DNA from: Favolaschia claudopus
Lineage: Eukaryota; Basidiomycota; Agaricomycetes; Agaricales; Mycenaceae
Length of the DNA: 64,000 bases
Direction of reading: 5' to 3'
Assembly (NCBI GenBank): GCA_037176885.1
Contig: JAWWNJ010000187.1
Coordinates: forward strand, 186,001-250,000
Shown here: positions 55,126 to 64,000 of the stretch, one piece after another
Layout of the letters: each line of letters begins with the position of its first letter
Position numbering within the stretch: position 1 is the first letter of the stretch
Position numbers and translations under genes: made by a program
The notes under the pieces: model-generated
Told to the model about the DNA's origin: nothing
The model's input: the letters and a program-made list of their open reading frames with translations, nothing else
Databases searched by the model: none

Positions 55126-55446
55126 GTGTCCTCCCTTCAACTCAGCAACTCCAGCCTGATTCCAGCAGCTGTGAAGCGTGGGCCCGGAAGACCCAAGGGT
55201 TCTCGGAAAAAGATTTCACGAGCAAAATCTGTCGACCCAGACGAGCCGCCAAAGCGCCGGGGCCGCTCTCCCGGAACGGGACATTTGCAAAAAGAGCGTG
55301 CCGCATCCTTGGCCGCGGGTGTTGCAATTGAAGAGCCGAAGCTCAAAGCCCCGATTGGACGTCCTCGGAAACAGCTAGCACTTCAACCGCCCTCAGTTGC
55401 TCTCGGCCGGCGGGTGCGGATCTCATACATATACCACACACTGTGA
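55126..55446 (+). CDS. AT-hook protein fragment
   Basis: The frame reads SSLQLSNSSLIPAAVKRGPG, RPKGSRKKISRAKSVD, PPKRRGRSPGTG and APIGRPRKQLALQPP, and stops at 55446. KRGPGRPKG is a canonical AT-hook for AT-rich minor grooves; PKRRGRSPG and IGRPRKQ are weaker second and third hooks. There is no ATG: the hAT-like element inserted just upstream separates it from its 5' end, and the target duplication overlaps its first visible codons. It is likely a nuclear chromatin protein, now probably broken. Confidence 0.55.
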   Translation: MSSLQLSNSSLIPAAVKRGPGRPKGSRKKISRAKSVDPDEPPKRRGRSPGTGHLQKERAASLAAGVAIEEPKLKAPIGRPRKQLALQPPSVALGRRVRISYIYHTL

Positions 55447-55813
55447 AAACATCGGCACCTGATTTTCATGTACCTAGAAAATGAATCAATCATTTCATGG
55501 AAATGCCCATGATTTTAGCTTTTCAGGTATCCCAGAAGAAATTAGGCCCCATTCAATGAATTTGACCGATTGCTCACCTTCTCAAAAAATCATGATGACA
55601 TTACAGCTATTTTGAAAACGATAGACAATTTCGATTTTAGAGCTCAGTTCGCGCCGTAGAGCTCCAACGCAGCCAGATTCTGATCAATCACAACTCCGGA
55701 GGTGCGAGCGCTGAAATTTGAAATTTGGCCGGCCCGAATTCAGCTCGAAAGTTCAAAGTGTCTATCGTTTTTCGCCGCCTGTTAATCCTTTAAATCCCTG
55801 CGCGCCGACTCCC

Positions 55814-56347
55814 ATGCCAACCATCAACGTCACCGTCAACACTGGAACAGGCGGTGAGCAGACCAGCACCGCCTCGCCTCATCAGCGAAGCCCTTTGGGG
55901 ACAATCACCAACACCACCACGAGCGCCGTCGACAATACTCCCCTCTCCCTCTTTCGTACTGCCCTTGGCCAGGAGAATGCCGAGCTGGCTGAGGCTATCC
56001 GCTACCCTTCCGTCACCAGCATACTTCAGCAGATCGACGACTCGGGGGTTTTCGAGGGTTCTTCCGTCCTCACTTTCCCCTCTGTCATCTTTGCAGATGC
56101 TCTGGATGACCACCAAATCACACATGTCGATCATGTTCCGATCTTCGACACTGACTTCTATGTTCACTTGATCCACATGCCAATCGAGTTGGCCAATCTG
56201 TTTGTCGAGGAGTCGATTGCAGCCATGGGGAGGGGGACATTAAACCTGCGCCGGGAACTTTTGTCACATGTGACATCACAGTTCCCACACTCGCAACCTG
56301 TTTCTGCAAGTGTTGTGCTCTTCGCTGGGGCAAACCGGTTTTCCTGA
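55814..56347 (+). CDS. Hypothetical protein running into a transposon end
   Basis: From ATG at 55814: MPTINVTVNTGTGGEQTSTA, a Thr-rich tract, then LFRTALGQENAELAEAIRYP, SVTSILQQIDDSGVFEGSSV and IFADALDDHQITHVDHVPIF with a mixed helical look. After MPIELANLFVEESIAAMGRG the frame enters the foldback element at about 56249 and ends SASVVLFAGANRFS at 56347, so the natural C-terminus is probably missing. No family is recognised. Confidence 0.45.
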   Translation: MPTINVTVNTGTGGEQTSTASPHQRSPLGTITNTTTSAVDNTPLSLFRTALGQENAELAEAIRYPSVTSILQQIDDSGVFEGSSVLTFPSVIFADALDDHQITHVDHVPIFDTDFYVHLIHMPIELANLFVEESIAAMGRGTLNLRRELLSHVTSQFPHSQPVSASVVLFAGANRFS

Positions 56348-56398
56348 AACAGAACCTTTGTTCCATGTACGTATTTTTTTCCTCCAGCTTTTTCCCTG

Positions 56399-56512
56399 TT
56401 TTAGGTGAACTCCCAGCCAAATTGACATCCTCGTCAATTTTTGCGGCGCACCACTGCGTGGAGCTGCCGCTTGACGAGGATGGCAATTTGACTGTGAATT
56501 CACCTAAAACAG
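56399..56512. mobile_element. 114-bp nested palindromic MITE
   Basis: TTTTAGGTGAACTCCCAG and its relative TTTTAGGTGAATTCACAG (inverted) open arms that also share CAAATTG and CCTCGTCAA, so nearly the whole sequence folds. Confidence 0.7.
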
Positions 56513-56593
56513 ATCAAAAGCTTCCGATTCACTCTGGAAAGTTTTCGCTCTTGAATGGATTTTTTATGTTAAATACATTTTGTACTTAGGTTT

Positions 56594-56630
56594 CGGGCGC
56601 CGGCCCGGACGGCTGGGGTTTTCCACCCCA
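56594..56630 (+). repeat. 37-bp GC-rich word, second copy
   Basis: Exact copy of 3282-3318 on the same strand, here followed by GACCCCGACCGCTGCG, which continues the GC-rich stem-forming sequence. Confidence 0.7.
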
Positions 56631-57092
56631 GACCCCGACCGCTGCGCGGGGCTTCCCGCTCGCCGCGGAGGCCCACTGCGTGGTGCCAGCGCTTGCCGCG
56701 AGGCCTTCCCAGCCCTGCTCTGATACAGGAAAGGCGATCCATCAAAGGGTTGGGGCGTGGGAACCGCCGGGAACTGGTGACAGCGTCACATTTGTGACAA
56801 AGTTCCCGGCGCGAGTTTAAAATCCTGGGGAGGGCAGAGAAGGGCAAAGGCAAGGCTCTCAATTAATTCTCATTACCTGCCGATGAAAGATTCAAAATGT
56901 ACTAATACCATACGCGTCGAAACAGAAGTAATGTACGATAGAGAACTGTGAAATATGTACACTAGTATATACTACGATACAGAATACGATACGTTCCGAA
57001 TGTCTTACCTACTTACCTATTCAATTTACAAGTGACTCAAATACTCAGCCGATTGGAAGGGAAGAAATCATTTTTTAAAAATACAGCGACAG

Positions 57093-58297
57093 TTACAGGT
57101 ACCCAGAATGCTCGTACCACCCACAGGCCTTTTCGGGCGTCATAGACTCAAAGACAGCCCTCCAAATCATCGCATACGGCGAATCTCCGCCGTTGCCCGC
57201 CATTGCCCCATCCGTGTAGTCCCGATGTGCTCTAATCCATGCTTTCATGGCTGAGAAGCCTTCTTCAATCGGATCGTAGTCGGGGGAGTATGGCGGCAGG
57301 TATTCCAATCGCATCCCGCTGCTGTGTGATCAGAAAAGATAAGGAGGTAAGCTAAATGAAATATACCGCTGTTCAATCATAGGACGCAATGCCGCCGACT
57401 TGTGTATGCTTGCGTTATCCATGACGATGACGGAATTTGGACCCGGAAACGGGTTCATGTTGTCGAGAAGGCCGTCAATAAAGCTGTTGAAGCTGGCGGC
57501 TTTGAAGGAACCGTGTATGACGTCGAGATGCAGCACGCCGTCCAGAGAGAGCGCGGGGAGGACTGAATACCTGGAAAAAATCTGTAAGTTGATCCCGCAA
57601 TCGTAGTTGGACGACGTACTTGACTCCCCGTATGTACACATCATGCCGTCGAGCTTGTTCACCAGCCGGTGCCCAGGCCCACCCGCGTTTGGAGGTGTTG
57701 CGATTGCAGGCAGCCTCGTCGACAAATACGAGTTGCGGGGCGCGATAGGTCTGAGCCATGTGTATTTCGAAATTGGTACGGGCGTTCTCATCGCGTTGTA
57801 TGGCAACACGAGACACCTATCCGGACTATGGGTCAGAATAAGATATATATTACTTAGGTGGGTACGACTCACGCGCTTCCTCGTATATCCTCGTCGCCTC
57901 AACGCCGTCCATATGGAGGTGAGCGAAGCTTCTACATTGCAGAGCTCCCGCAACTCTGCTTGCATCTCACGCAGATAGATGTCGGGAGTCCTCTCCACAA
58001 GCGTGACCAGGAACTGTGTCGTTTCTTCAATCAAAAACACGAATTTGCAAGGAAGACATAGTACTTACATCGACATCAGTAACATGCAGAAGCCGGGGAC
58101 GACCTCGAATCCGATACGTTGGGGTGGCTGGTTCTCCGAGTTCCTCGCGTCGATGCCGACGAAGAATCTTCGACAGAGCTCAGACTGACACCCAGCTCGT
58201 GCGCCACGTCGGCTTGTTTGCGGCCGCAGAAGTAATGCAGGTGAACTACATTGGCCCGCGTGTTTTCAGGAATGTCTTTGCGGTGTCCGCGCGCCAT
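57093..58297 (-). pseudogene. Tc1/mariner DD34E transposase, fuller copy
   Basis: Minus strand from ATG 58297. It has the same N-terminus as copy A: MARGHRKDIPENTRANVVHL, helix-turn-helix FCGRKQADVAHELGVS, a one-base frame change, then RRHRREELGEP. It continues past copy A's break with LVFVDEAACNRNTSKRGWAW (Asp 1), YSVLPALSLDGVLHLDVIHG, PFPGPNSVIVMDNASIHKSA (Asp 2), and after an intron YLPPYSPDYDPIEEGFSAMK (Glu), ending EKACGWYEHSGYL at 57093. There are 34 residues between Asp 2 and Glu. About four GT/AG introns are needed. The 5' terminus is at 58470; no matching 3' terminus was found. The frame change argues against activity. Confidence 0.85.
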
Positions 58298-58949
58298 GAG
58301 CAATAGAGTGAGAGAGAAGAGTTGTTGAGGTCGTTGGCGACATAATTATTGACCAAAAGGGGAGAGGTGGAGCGGAGTGGGGCTGAGAGAGACGCGGGAC
58401 CAAACAACTATAGACAAAAAAACGAAGCGAAAGAAATGCCGAAACCCGTATTCTTTTTCCGAAACAGCTGTAGCCCGCGCTCCGACGCAGCAGCCAAAGC
58501 TTCCTGAGCCAAAGCTTGGTGGCGGCGAGCCACACTCACAAGCTCATTCACACTCATATTCTGAATCGCACGGGAGACGGTCGACGTAGAATGGGATAAA
58601 ACATCACGGGAAGTGACTACGGTGAGTGAATCCGACCCTTGACGACCGGGTGTTGCGACGCGCGGCGAAGCAACACCTTCGTCCAGCATCCCCCAATCCA
58701 CGGCTGAGGTCAAGACGGGCTCTAGGAGCTCGGTATGCGTCGAAGTTATCGAGGGTGAGGTCTCGCTGCCCAGAGGCAACGGTTCGACGCCCGAAGGCGA
58801 AGCGGTCTCACCGCCCGAAGGCGATGGGGTCTCGCCGCCCGAAGGCAGCGGTGTATTTACACGAGAGGATCGTCCACCCGAGACCACCCGACTATACTAC
58901 AGTTCGGGAGAAACGGGGCGTGAATTTGTCGAGGAGGCACGACTCTCCG
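57547..58949 (-). repeat. 1403-bp inverted duplication, copy B
   Basis: Reverse complement of 17845-19247, same length, no indel seen. Here the sequence continues on both sides: the full transposase 3' part to the left and 140 bp more of gag-like coding to the right. Copy B is therefore closer to the source. Confidence 0.9.
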
Positions 58950-59085
58950 GTTGGGTAGTCCTAGAGCGGGGACTCGCAGCGCTGGCAGAACTAGCAGGTC
59001 TTCGAGTCAATGCAGTCAGTGCAGGGGGAGCTTGACGGGCATGAGAACGGAGAGGATAGCGAGCAGCGCCAGCGGGATCAGTCAT
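58471..59085 (-). pseudogene. Gag-like or linker protein (copy B)
   Basis: Reads MTDPAGAARYPLRSHARQAP, then a Ser/Arg-rich tract to SRPVSPEL and a stop at about 58897, then VSGGRSSRVNTPLPSGG with SPSGGET-type repeats and MSVNELVSVARRHQALAQEA up to the mariner terminus at 58470. YPLRSxxR starts and a long disordered region are common in fungal gag-type proteins, but no further gag block is present. Confidence 0.4.
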
Positions 59086-59302
59086 CGGGGTCGATGTCGA
59101 GCTCAGAGGGTCAGAGAAGTTCGAGGGGAGGCGTAGTCAAGAGCGTCGACAAGATTCAGTGCTTGGTTCAGTTCAAAAGATGTGACGGAAGCGAGGGGAA
59201 GTCGAGTTCCGGCACAAGGGGATCAAGAGAGAACTGGTGTAAGGACTAAATTGACCGAGGGAAAACTATCTACGACAAGAGCTAACTACAGCTAACTACT
59301 TA

Positions 59303-59580
59303 TAAGATAGAGAGCGTGGGATCCCCGCACCTTACTTAAGCACGTTACGCTTATTAATCGTTCCCACGGCCAAATCCCCAGTCGCACAAAAAAAAATCGT
59401 GCTCTTTCCGGCCTGCGGAAGGTCTGACCTACAGACTTAAGATAGAGAGCGTGGGATCCCCGCACCTTACTTAAGCACGTTATGTAACGCTTATTAATCG
59501 TTCCCACGGCCAAATCCCCAGTCGCACAAAAAAAATTCGTGCTCTTTCCGGCCTGCGGAAGGTCTGACCTACAGACTTAG
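59303..59580 (+). repeat. Two tandem 135-bp units
   Basis: TAAGATAGAGAGCGTGGGAT begins at 59303 and again at 59438; the units are nearly identical to the GACTTA at their ends (the second has 5 extra bases, ATGTA-like, near 59490). The first 29 bp recur inverted at 60920-60948, so these are terminal repeats of a larger element. Confidence 0.8.
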
Positions 59581-59810
59581 AAGACATTCTCGCTGTTTCG
59601 GCTCTGAAATTTTGGTTTTTGCTTTGAAAAGCACCTTCCACACTGCAAGGAGGTTCTGTCACTCATTGCGCCGCAAAGGTTTGACAGGTCCCACCCTTAA
59701 GCGAGCTGCCGAAGCATGCCGAGATGACTATCCTGTGGCTGTGCTGGCCAAATTTTCCTCCGAAATTTTTGAAAAGTGTCCCATTTGGTGAGAAAACCAC
59801 AAAGAAACAC

Positions 59811-60703
59811 TAGTGTTGCCGGAAGCTGGAGCTAGCTCTGAGCTGAGTTCAACTCCAACTCGACCCCTTCCCAAAAGCGGCACCTCGAGGTGATGCCAGC
59901 TAGTGTTGCCGGGAGCTGAGTTGGAGCTGAACTCGAGTTGATTGCCCATCAGCTCGCTGTCAGCTCGAGTTGACCGGAGCTGGCTCAGAGCTGATACCGG
60001 ATATGGGAATCTAGTGTCCCAGGGTTCATCTTTCCACCCGAAGGGCAAAACTTTAGGGGAGAATGGACCAAATTTTTATGTGGAAGGTTTTCCTGAGCTC
60101 TCTTCAAGCTCAAACTTCTTTTTATACGTCGAAAACGGCCAAGAAACGGCCAATACAGAAACTGGGGAGGGAGTCAGTTACACCACCGGAAATGTCAGGA
60201 AATGTCACGTCGTCCGCTTTGGGTGACGAGGGTGGAGTCGAGGCGAGCTGGCATCACCTCGAGGTGCCGCTTTTGGGAAGGGGTCGAGTTGGAGTTGAAC
60301 TCAGCTCGGAGCTAGCTCCAGCTTCCGGCAACACTAATGCCAGCTCGCCTCGACTCCACCCTCGTCACCCAAAGCGGACGACGTCAAGACGACGTGACAT
60401 TTCTGGCGGTGTAACTGAGTGACATCACACTCCCTCCCCAGTTTCTGTATTGGCCGTTTCTTGGCCGTTTTTCGACGTAAAAAAAGCAGTTTGAGCTTGA
60501 AGAAAGCTCAGGAAACCCTTCCACATAAAAATTTGGTCCATTCTCCCCTGAAATTTTGCCCTTCGGGTGGAAAGATGAACCCTGGGACAGTAGATTCCCA
60601 TATCTGGTATCAGCTCTGAGCCAGCTCCGCTCAACTCGAGCTGACAGCGAGCTGATGGGCAATCAACTCGAGTTCAGCTCCAACTCAGCTCCCGGCAGCA
60701 CTA
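59811..60703. mobile_element. 893-bp foldback hAT-like element with 8-bp target duplication
   Basis: It starts TAGTGTTGCCGGAAGCTG and ends CGGCAGCACTA; the direct repeat AGAAACAC borders both sides (59803-59810 and 60704-60711). Two long arms (about 59901-60220 and 60390-60703) are reverse complements over some 300 bp. A 90-bp unit occurs at 59811-59900 and inverted at about 60250-60340. The arms are saturated with GAGCTG/CAGCTC words. Open frames on both strands are a by-product of this palindrome. Confidence 0.82.
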
Positions 60704-61024
60704 AGAAACACTCAGAAAAAAAGTGGTCTGAATTTTTTTGTGCGTCATATAGCAAGAGACCAAGGGACATTTTGGCAACTCTGCCCAATAGGAACCCTTC
60801 ATTGAACCTCTATCTAAGTAAGACTTGTATTGGGCAAAATTCCCAATCTGGACCTTAGCATCGTGCTATAAGCCCTCGACGTCGAGCGTGACAATGTCAC
60901 AGTGTGATGCTGACATAAGGGTGCGGGGATCCCACGCCCTCTATCTTACAGGGAAATCAGGGCTGTGTTTGGGGAGTCATGGGGACGACGTGCGGGCAAA
61001 TCTCGCCGTGAGCGGATGCGAACG

Positions 61025-61542
61025 TAGTGTGGCTGGCAGAATGGCAGAGTTCTGCCCATCAATTCTGCCAACCTGGCAATCGCCGGCAGAACTCAAGGTC
61101 CCTTGGGCAGAACCTGGCAGAACCCCTCGGCTAACGGCTTTCGTACGTGCCGAGGAGCTCGGTTCACGTTCTGCCGAAGCCCAGAAGCTCTTATGGGAAG
61201 CAAATGGGAAGTGATTTCAGTGAGTCAACCTCACTAGAAGACAGTGCCGAACTCACGGCAGAAAGCGGCAACTGGCCGAGGACCATCACAGAGAAAAGGT
61301 GGCCCTTGATTCTGTTGTTGGCAGCAATATGGTGCCTAGTTTCGAGAAACCTTGGGTCTAGATGTCTTGAAGGTGTTCACATTCTACTACTTGCCGCCAG
61401 CTTTGAGCCCAGATCCCCCCGTGCTTGCACCTCGGGCGGAATTTCCTTTTTAGGTTCTGCCAGTTCTGCCGAAATACGGCAATTGCCGTTCTGCCTGGCA
61501 AAACGGCAGAACTCAGCCAAAACAGTTCTGCCATGTTCACTA
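61025..61542. mobile_element. 518-bp hAT-like element with 8-bp target duplication
   Basis: Ends TAGTGTGGCTGGCAGAA and the complement of TAGTGAACATGGCAGAAC, with TGCGAACG on both sides (61017-61024 and 61543-61550). GGCAGAA/TTCTGCC words occur about eight times near each end in both orientations, the arrangement of hAT transposase-binding sites. No credible gene inside. Confidence 0.87.
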
Positions 61543-62197
61543 TGCGAACGCCGATCCGTCACACACAGACACAGACACACATACCACACCTCTTAGGCGC
61601 TTACCGTCGTTCTCGCGGCGCCGCTCCGAAGCGACCGAATATGATGTATGTGGACAATGGTCCACATAGGAGGGGAAGCTCGCTTCAGTCTGTATATGCA
61701 ATCATCTACTGAATTACTTCTAAATACTCATGCAACTGTTGAAAAGGCTCAAAAAATTGAAATTCAGTAAGAATATCCTCAATATTGAATCCTGCAACTC
61801 GCGCATCATCAAGTATCTCATGATAGCTCACTAATCATTCGCTCCCGATACACCGGCCATCAATAAATCGGACTTTCACTTCTCTCATGCCTTCGACGAT
61901 TCTCAACGAACCCGACCCTCCGCACCGTTCAATATAATCACGCAGCGGACGATAGCTCCAATTTCCCTCGCCGGCCCCGTTCTTCGCTCTCCGTGAAAGC
62001 AATCGCTAAATCTCGTGACTGTATACACGACACCTCACTCCAACTCCGATACCACTGTTCGTCCGTCTTCAAATCGTGATCAAAGTCGACCAATCAATTG
62101 CCAAACATGATCCTCAAGTCATCGTTCCGTTCCGTTATCTTCCTCGAACCTTCAAACCCAATGCTCAAACTCGAACTGGCCTACCTACTCGCAAGTC

Positions 62198-62674
62198 ATG
62201 GCTAAGGCTATTCGAACCGTAGTACATCAAGAACTTATTCCGCCTAACCTCAAGCGCTCGGTAGTCCGAGTTCTGGAACATCAAGCAGCTCAATTCACTC
62301 GTGCCGACTTCGCGTTCAATATTATCGGTCGTCAAGAAACTTTCTCTGAATATCTGGACCTCTTCTCTGATGAGTCACGGCAACGCGATGGTCAAGATTC
62401 TCGCCCGCCCACTAATGCAACTGGCTCATGTTCACTACCTGGCAAATCTGGGGACGGATTCAACTTCCATTCGGACGATCGTGATTACTTACTCACCGCA
62501 GCCCCGGATTGTTCGTGTGCATTCATGTACCATCCAAACTGTTTTTCATTAGCTCAATATACCGATTTTGCAATTTATTTTGTGTGTACTCTAGACAACT
62601 TTGAGTGCTTTGAGTGCTTTGAGTGCTATAACTCTCGAGTCTCGACCACTTTCATCTACTTTAATCTACTTTGA
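62198..62674 (+). CDS. Short hypothetical ORF
   Basis: Starts at an ATG: MAKAIRTVVHQELIPPNLKR, SVVRVLEHQAAQFTRADFAF and NIIGRQETFSEYLDLFSDES look coding for about 60 codons; the rest (after RPPTNATG) is biased and ends in a CFECFECFEC repeat made by three TTTGAGTGC units (62599-62625). I cannot name a family. Confidence 0.3.
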   Translation: MAKAIRTVVHQELIPPNLKRSVVRVLEHQAAQFTRADFAFNIIGRQETFSEYLDLFSDESRQRDGQDSRPPTNATGSCSLPGKSGDGFNFHSDDRDYLLTAAPDCSCAFMYHPNCFSLAQYTDFAIYFVCTLDNFECFECFECYNSRVSTTFIYFNLL

Positions 62675-62799
62675 CCGACTATGGGGTACTATGGATTTGC
62701 GACCACCCCTGTACGTTTCTTTCAAAGTAGGCCTTCCACTTTGACGACTTTGGCCTCTCTGGGGCACTCTGGCTGTCTATGGGGGACTCTGGCGCAAAT

Positions 62800-63187
62800 T
62801 CAGTTTTTCCTGATGACCCTTCTCCGAGGTTGTGCAGGGTGAGCATTCCCTTGTGGTGCTGGCTGTATAGCTTGAGCATTGTGCTGTGGTGCTGGCCGTA
62901 CAGGAGGTTGCTGAGCTGCTAGGCGATTATGCTGAAGCGTTGGAGAGGGAGGCGGACTTGGCATCTCAGAATCTTGATCTTGTTGAGCACCAGCATTGTG
63001 TAAACCTACAATTCGACCAGCCATTCCAGGAGTAAGCTGAAGTTGCTGGCCATTCCAGTTGACATGAACTAAATTTGGCTGCTGTGCAGGCAATCGTCGA
63101 TGTTTTGGGCTATCCAAGTTCCGGCTAATACGTTCCTGGGTTTGTGCTGCATGTCGCTGACGTTGAGGAGTATTTGGAGGGGTAGAC
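62800..63187 (-). CDS. Pro/Gln-rich protein, 3' exon
   Basis: After an intron acceptor at 63188 the minus frame reads STPPNTPQRQRHAAQTQERI, SRNLDSPKHRRLPAQQPNLV, HVNWNGQQLQLTPGMAGRIV and GLHNAGAQQ, then a Pro/Gln/His-rich tail of PAPQ-type repeats to RRRVIRKN and a stop at 62800. The low-complexity tail and basic end suggest a disordered nuclear protein. The next exon upstream is not found: a CACTA-type MITE begins at 63262. Confidence 0.5.
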
Positions 63188-63261
63188 CTATTTTATAGTG
63201 TATCAATTTACTTGAAAGGAAGGACAACGAATGAATTTGGCCCATACATAGAATGACTGAG

Positions 63262-64000
63262 CACTGAGGAAGTAGAACTCCCTGACTTTCCCATAGCTGG
63301 CCCATGAAATCCACGATTCACTGAATTTTGCAGTGAAATCAATTTCATGGGGTTCCAGATTCACATGGCCGAGTCGCATCGTTTGTAGAGGCTCCCTTCA
63401 ACTGCATGAATTTCATATTGGTATGCAATGAATGAAAGTCGGGGATTTTGTGCCATTGAACCTGGGCATGAACTCCATGAAATTCACTTGAAAAGAATGT
63501 GAGGTAATTTGTGTGTAAATTGTAAAATAGCTGATTCCCAGGCTGGGGCACACATCTTGAGATTCACCGTTGAATGTCATGATTTCCATGGCGTTAAAGG
63601 TGCCCCGACCAAGGTACGTCATTCAGGTCACCAGTACTGGATGCGATTCTCATGGCTGAAAAACATTGCAGCTTCATAGTATAAGTAAATAGACAAGTAC
63701 AGTGAAGTTGAAGTAAAGTACGAAAATGAGTAATTTATAATACATGTAATGTAATATAAGGAAGCTACCTAGAGGTAGGTACGCGGTCCAAGCAAGAACA
63801 CCTTTTACCTATTTTCGGCTCGATTTTCATACACTCTTAGGGTGAAATTCATGTGCTCTTGGCCAGGGAATTTGAGCATAGTGAAACTCAATTCACTTGA
63901 ATCCTGAATGGTATCCACTGCAAAACTATGTGAAAAAACATGATGGAATGTTCCACTCACATAGTCAGACCCAGTGGAAATTTCCAGGTGAAACTCACAA
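63262..64000. mobile_element. CACTA-type MITE, second copy (cut by window edge)
   Basis: From CACTGAGGAAGTAGAACTCC onward it matches 21447-22185 without any indel; the one substitution I noticed is in CACTCTGAGG versus CACTCTTAGG (22021 / 63836). The same orientation and near identity imply recent transposition or duplication. The right end lies beyond base 64000. Confidence 0.92.

Larger units (their letters stand above)
56249..56815. mobile_element. Foldback element with GCGCCGGGAAC ends
   Basis: GCGCCGGGAACTTTTGTCAC at 56249 and its near complement ending at about 56815 are inverted arms of about 27 bp that also share TTAAAC just outside. Inside lie a smaller palindromic MITE (56399-56512) and the 37-bp GC-rich word at 56594-56630. 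Confidence 0.65.
59303..60948. mobile_element. Element bounded by TAAGATAGAG ends
   Basis: The inverted 29-bp ends TAAGATAGAG..GCGTGGGATC (59303 or 59438 on the left, 60948 on the right) enclose 1.6 kb, most of it filled by the foldback element 59811-60703. No gene is recognised. Flanking duplication is unclear. Confidence 0.55.

Noticed and set aside
59728..60662. ORFs of 90-120 codons on both strands
   Set aside because: Mirror images created by the long palindrome of a foldback element.
1..64000. Giant Starship-type element, CRISPR array or bacterial-type defence operon
   Set aside because: No tyrosine recombinase captain gene, no spaced identical repeats with unique spacers and no operon-like gene runs were seen.

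Overview
The window looks like a transposon-packed, gene-poor stretch of a basidiomycete genome, most likely an Agaricomycete. The reasons are the short GT/AG introns of about 48-57 nt, a NACHT (NLR-like) gene fragment with the helical N-terminus common in mushrooms, a fungal TALE homeobox gene, and a mix of elements typical of that class: hAT, CACTA, Tc1/mariner, a Ty3/gypsy chromovirus, a LINE ORF1 remnant, one candidate Helitron end, and TIR elements carrying a putative Ulp1-linked accessory gene. I found no tRNA, rRNA, CRISPR array, bacterial operon or replication origin.

Layout. 1-1.2 kb: hAT transposase cut by the window edge. 2.5-8.7 kb: a pair of inverted repeats 5.2 kb apart enclosing several MITEs with TA target sites. 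8.8-10.5 kb: broken gene pieces, including an integrase-fold transposase. 10.5-13.8 kb: a family of TIR elements with 8-bp target duplications and the Ulp1-linked gene, one member complete at both ends. 13.9-16.2 kb: a hAT MITE, a zinc-finger pseudogene and the NLR-like fragment. 17.8-19.2 kb: gag-like sequence carrying a mariner insertion, repeated in inverted orientation at 57.5-58.9 kb. 20.0-22.3 kb: three non-autonomous DNA elements. 23.5-24.1 kb: Helitron-type 3' end beside a small minus-strand gene. 24.6-37.7 kb: gypsy gag-protease on plus and pol on minus, with a CACTA element (transposase plus a divergent second gene) between them and a 400-bp LTR at 29 kb. 37.7-46.9 kb: low-complexity sequence with a 54-bp minisatellite, a hypothetical gene and a complete Tc1 element. 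47-49.7 kb: foldback MITEs and a repeated two-hairpin module. 50.1-51.3 kb: a TALE homeobox gene, probably the only intact host gene, whose last codons are read from a Tc1 terminal repeat. 52.5-54.2 kb: LINE ORF1. 54.3-56.8 kb: a hAT MITE, an AT-hook gene piece and a hypothetical ORF. 57.1-59.1 kb: mariner copy 2. 59.3-61.5 kb: nested foldback and hAT elements. 62.2-64 kb: gene pieces and a second copy of the CACTA-type MITE.

How it fits together. Most of the sequence is explained by repeated insertion, nesting and inverted duplication of mobile DNA. Where both element ends are visible I used target-site duplications to set borders: TA for mariner-like, 8 bp for hAT-like and Ulp1-linked elements, 3 bp for CACTA. 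Most transposon genes carry stops or frameshifts. The CACTA transposase is the exception: its five exons give an open frame of 1022 residues and may still be functional, so it could mobilise the CACTG-ended MITEs at 21.4 and 63.3 kb.
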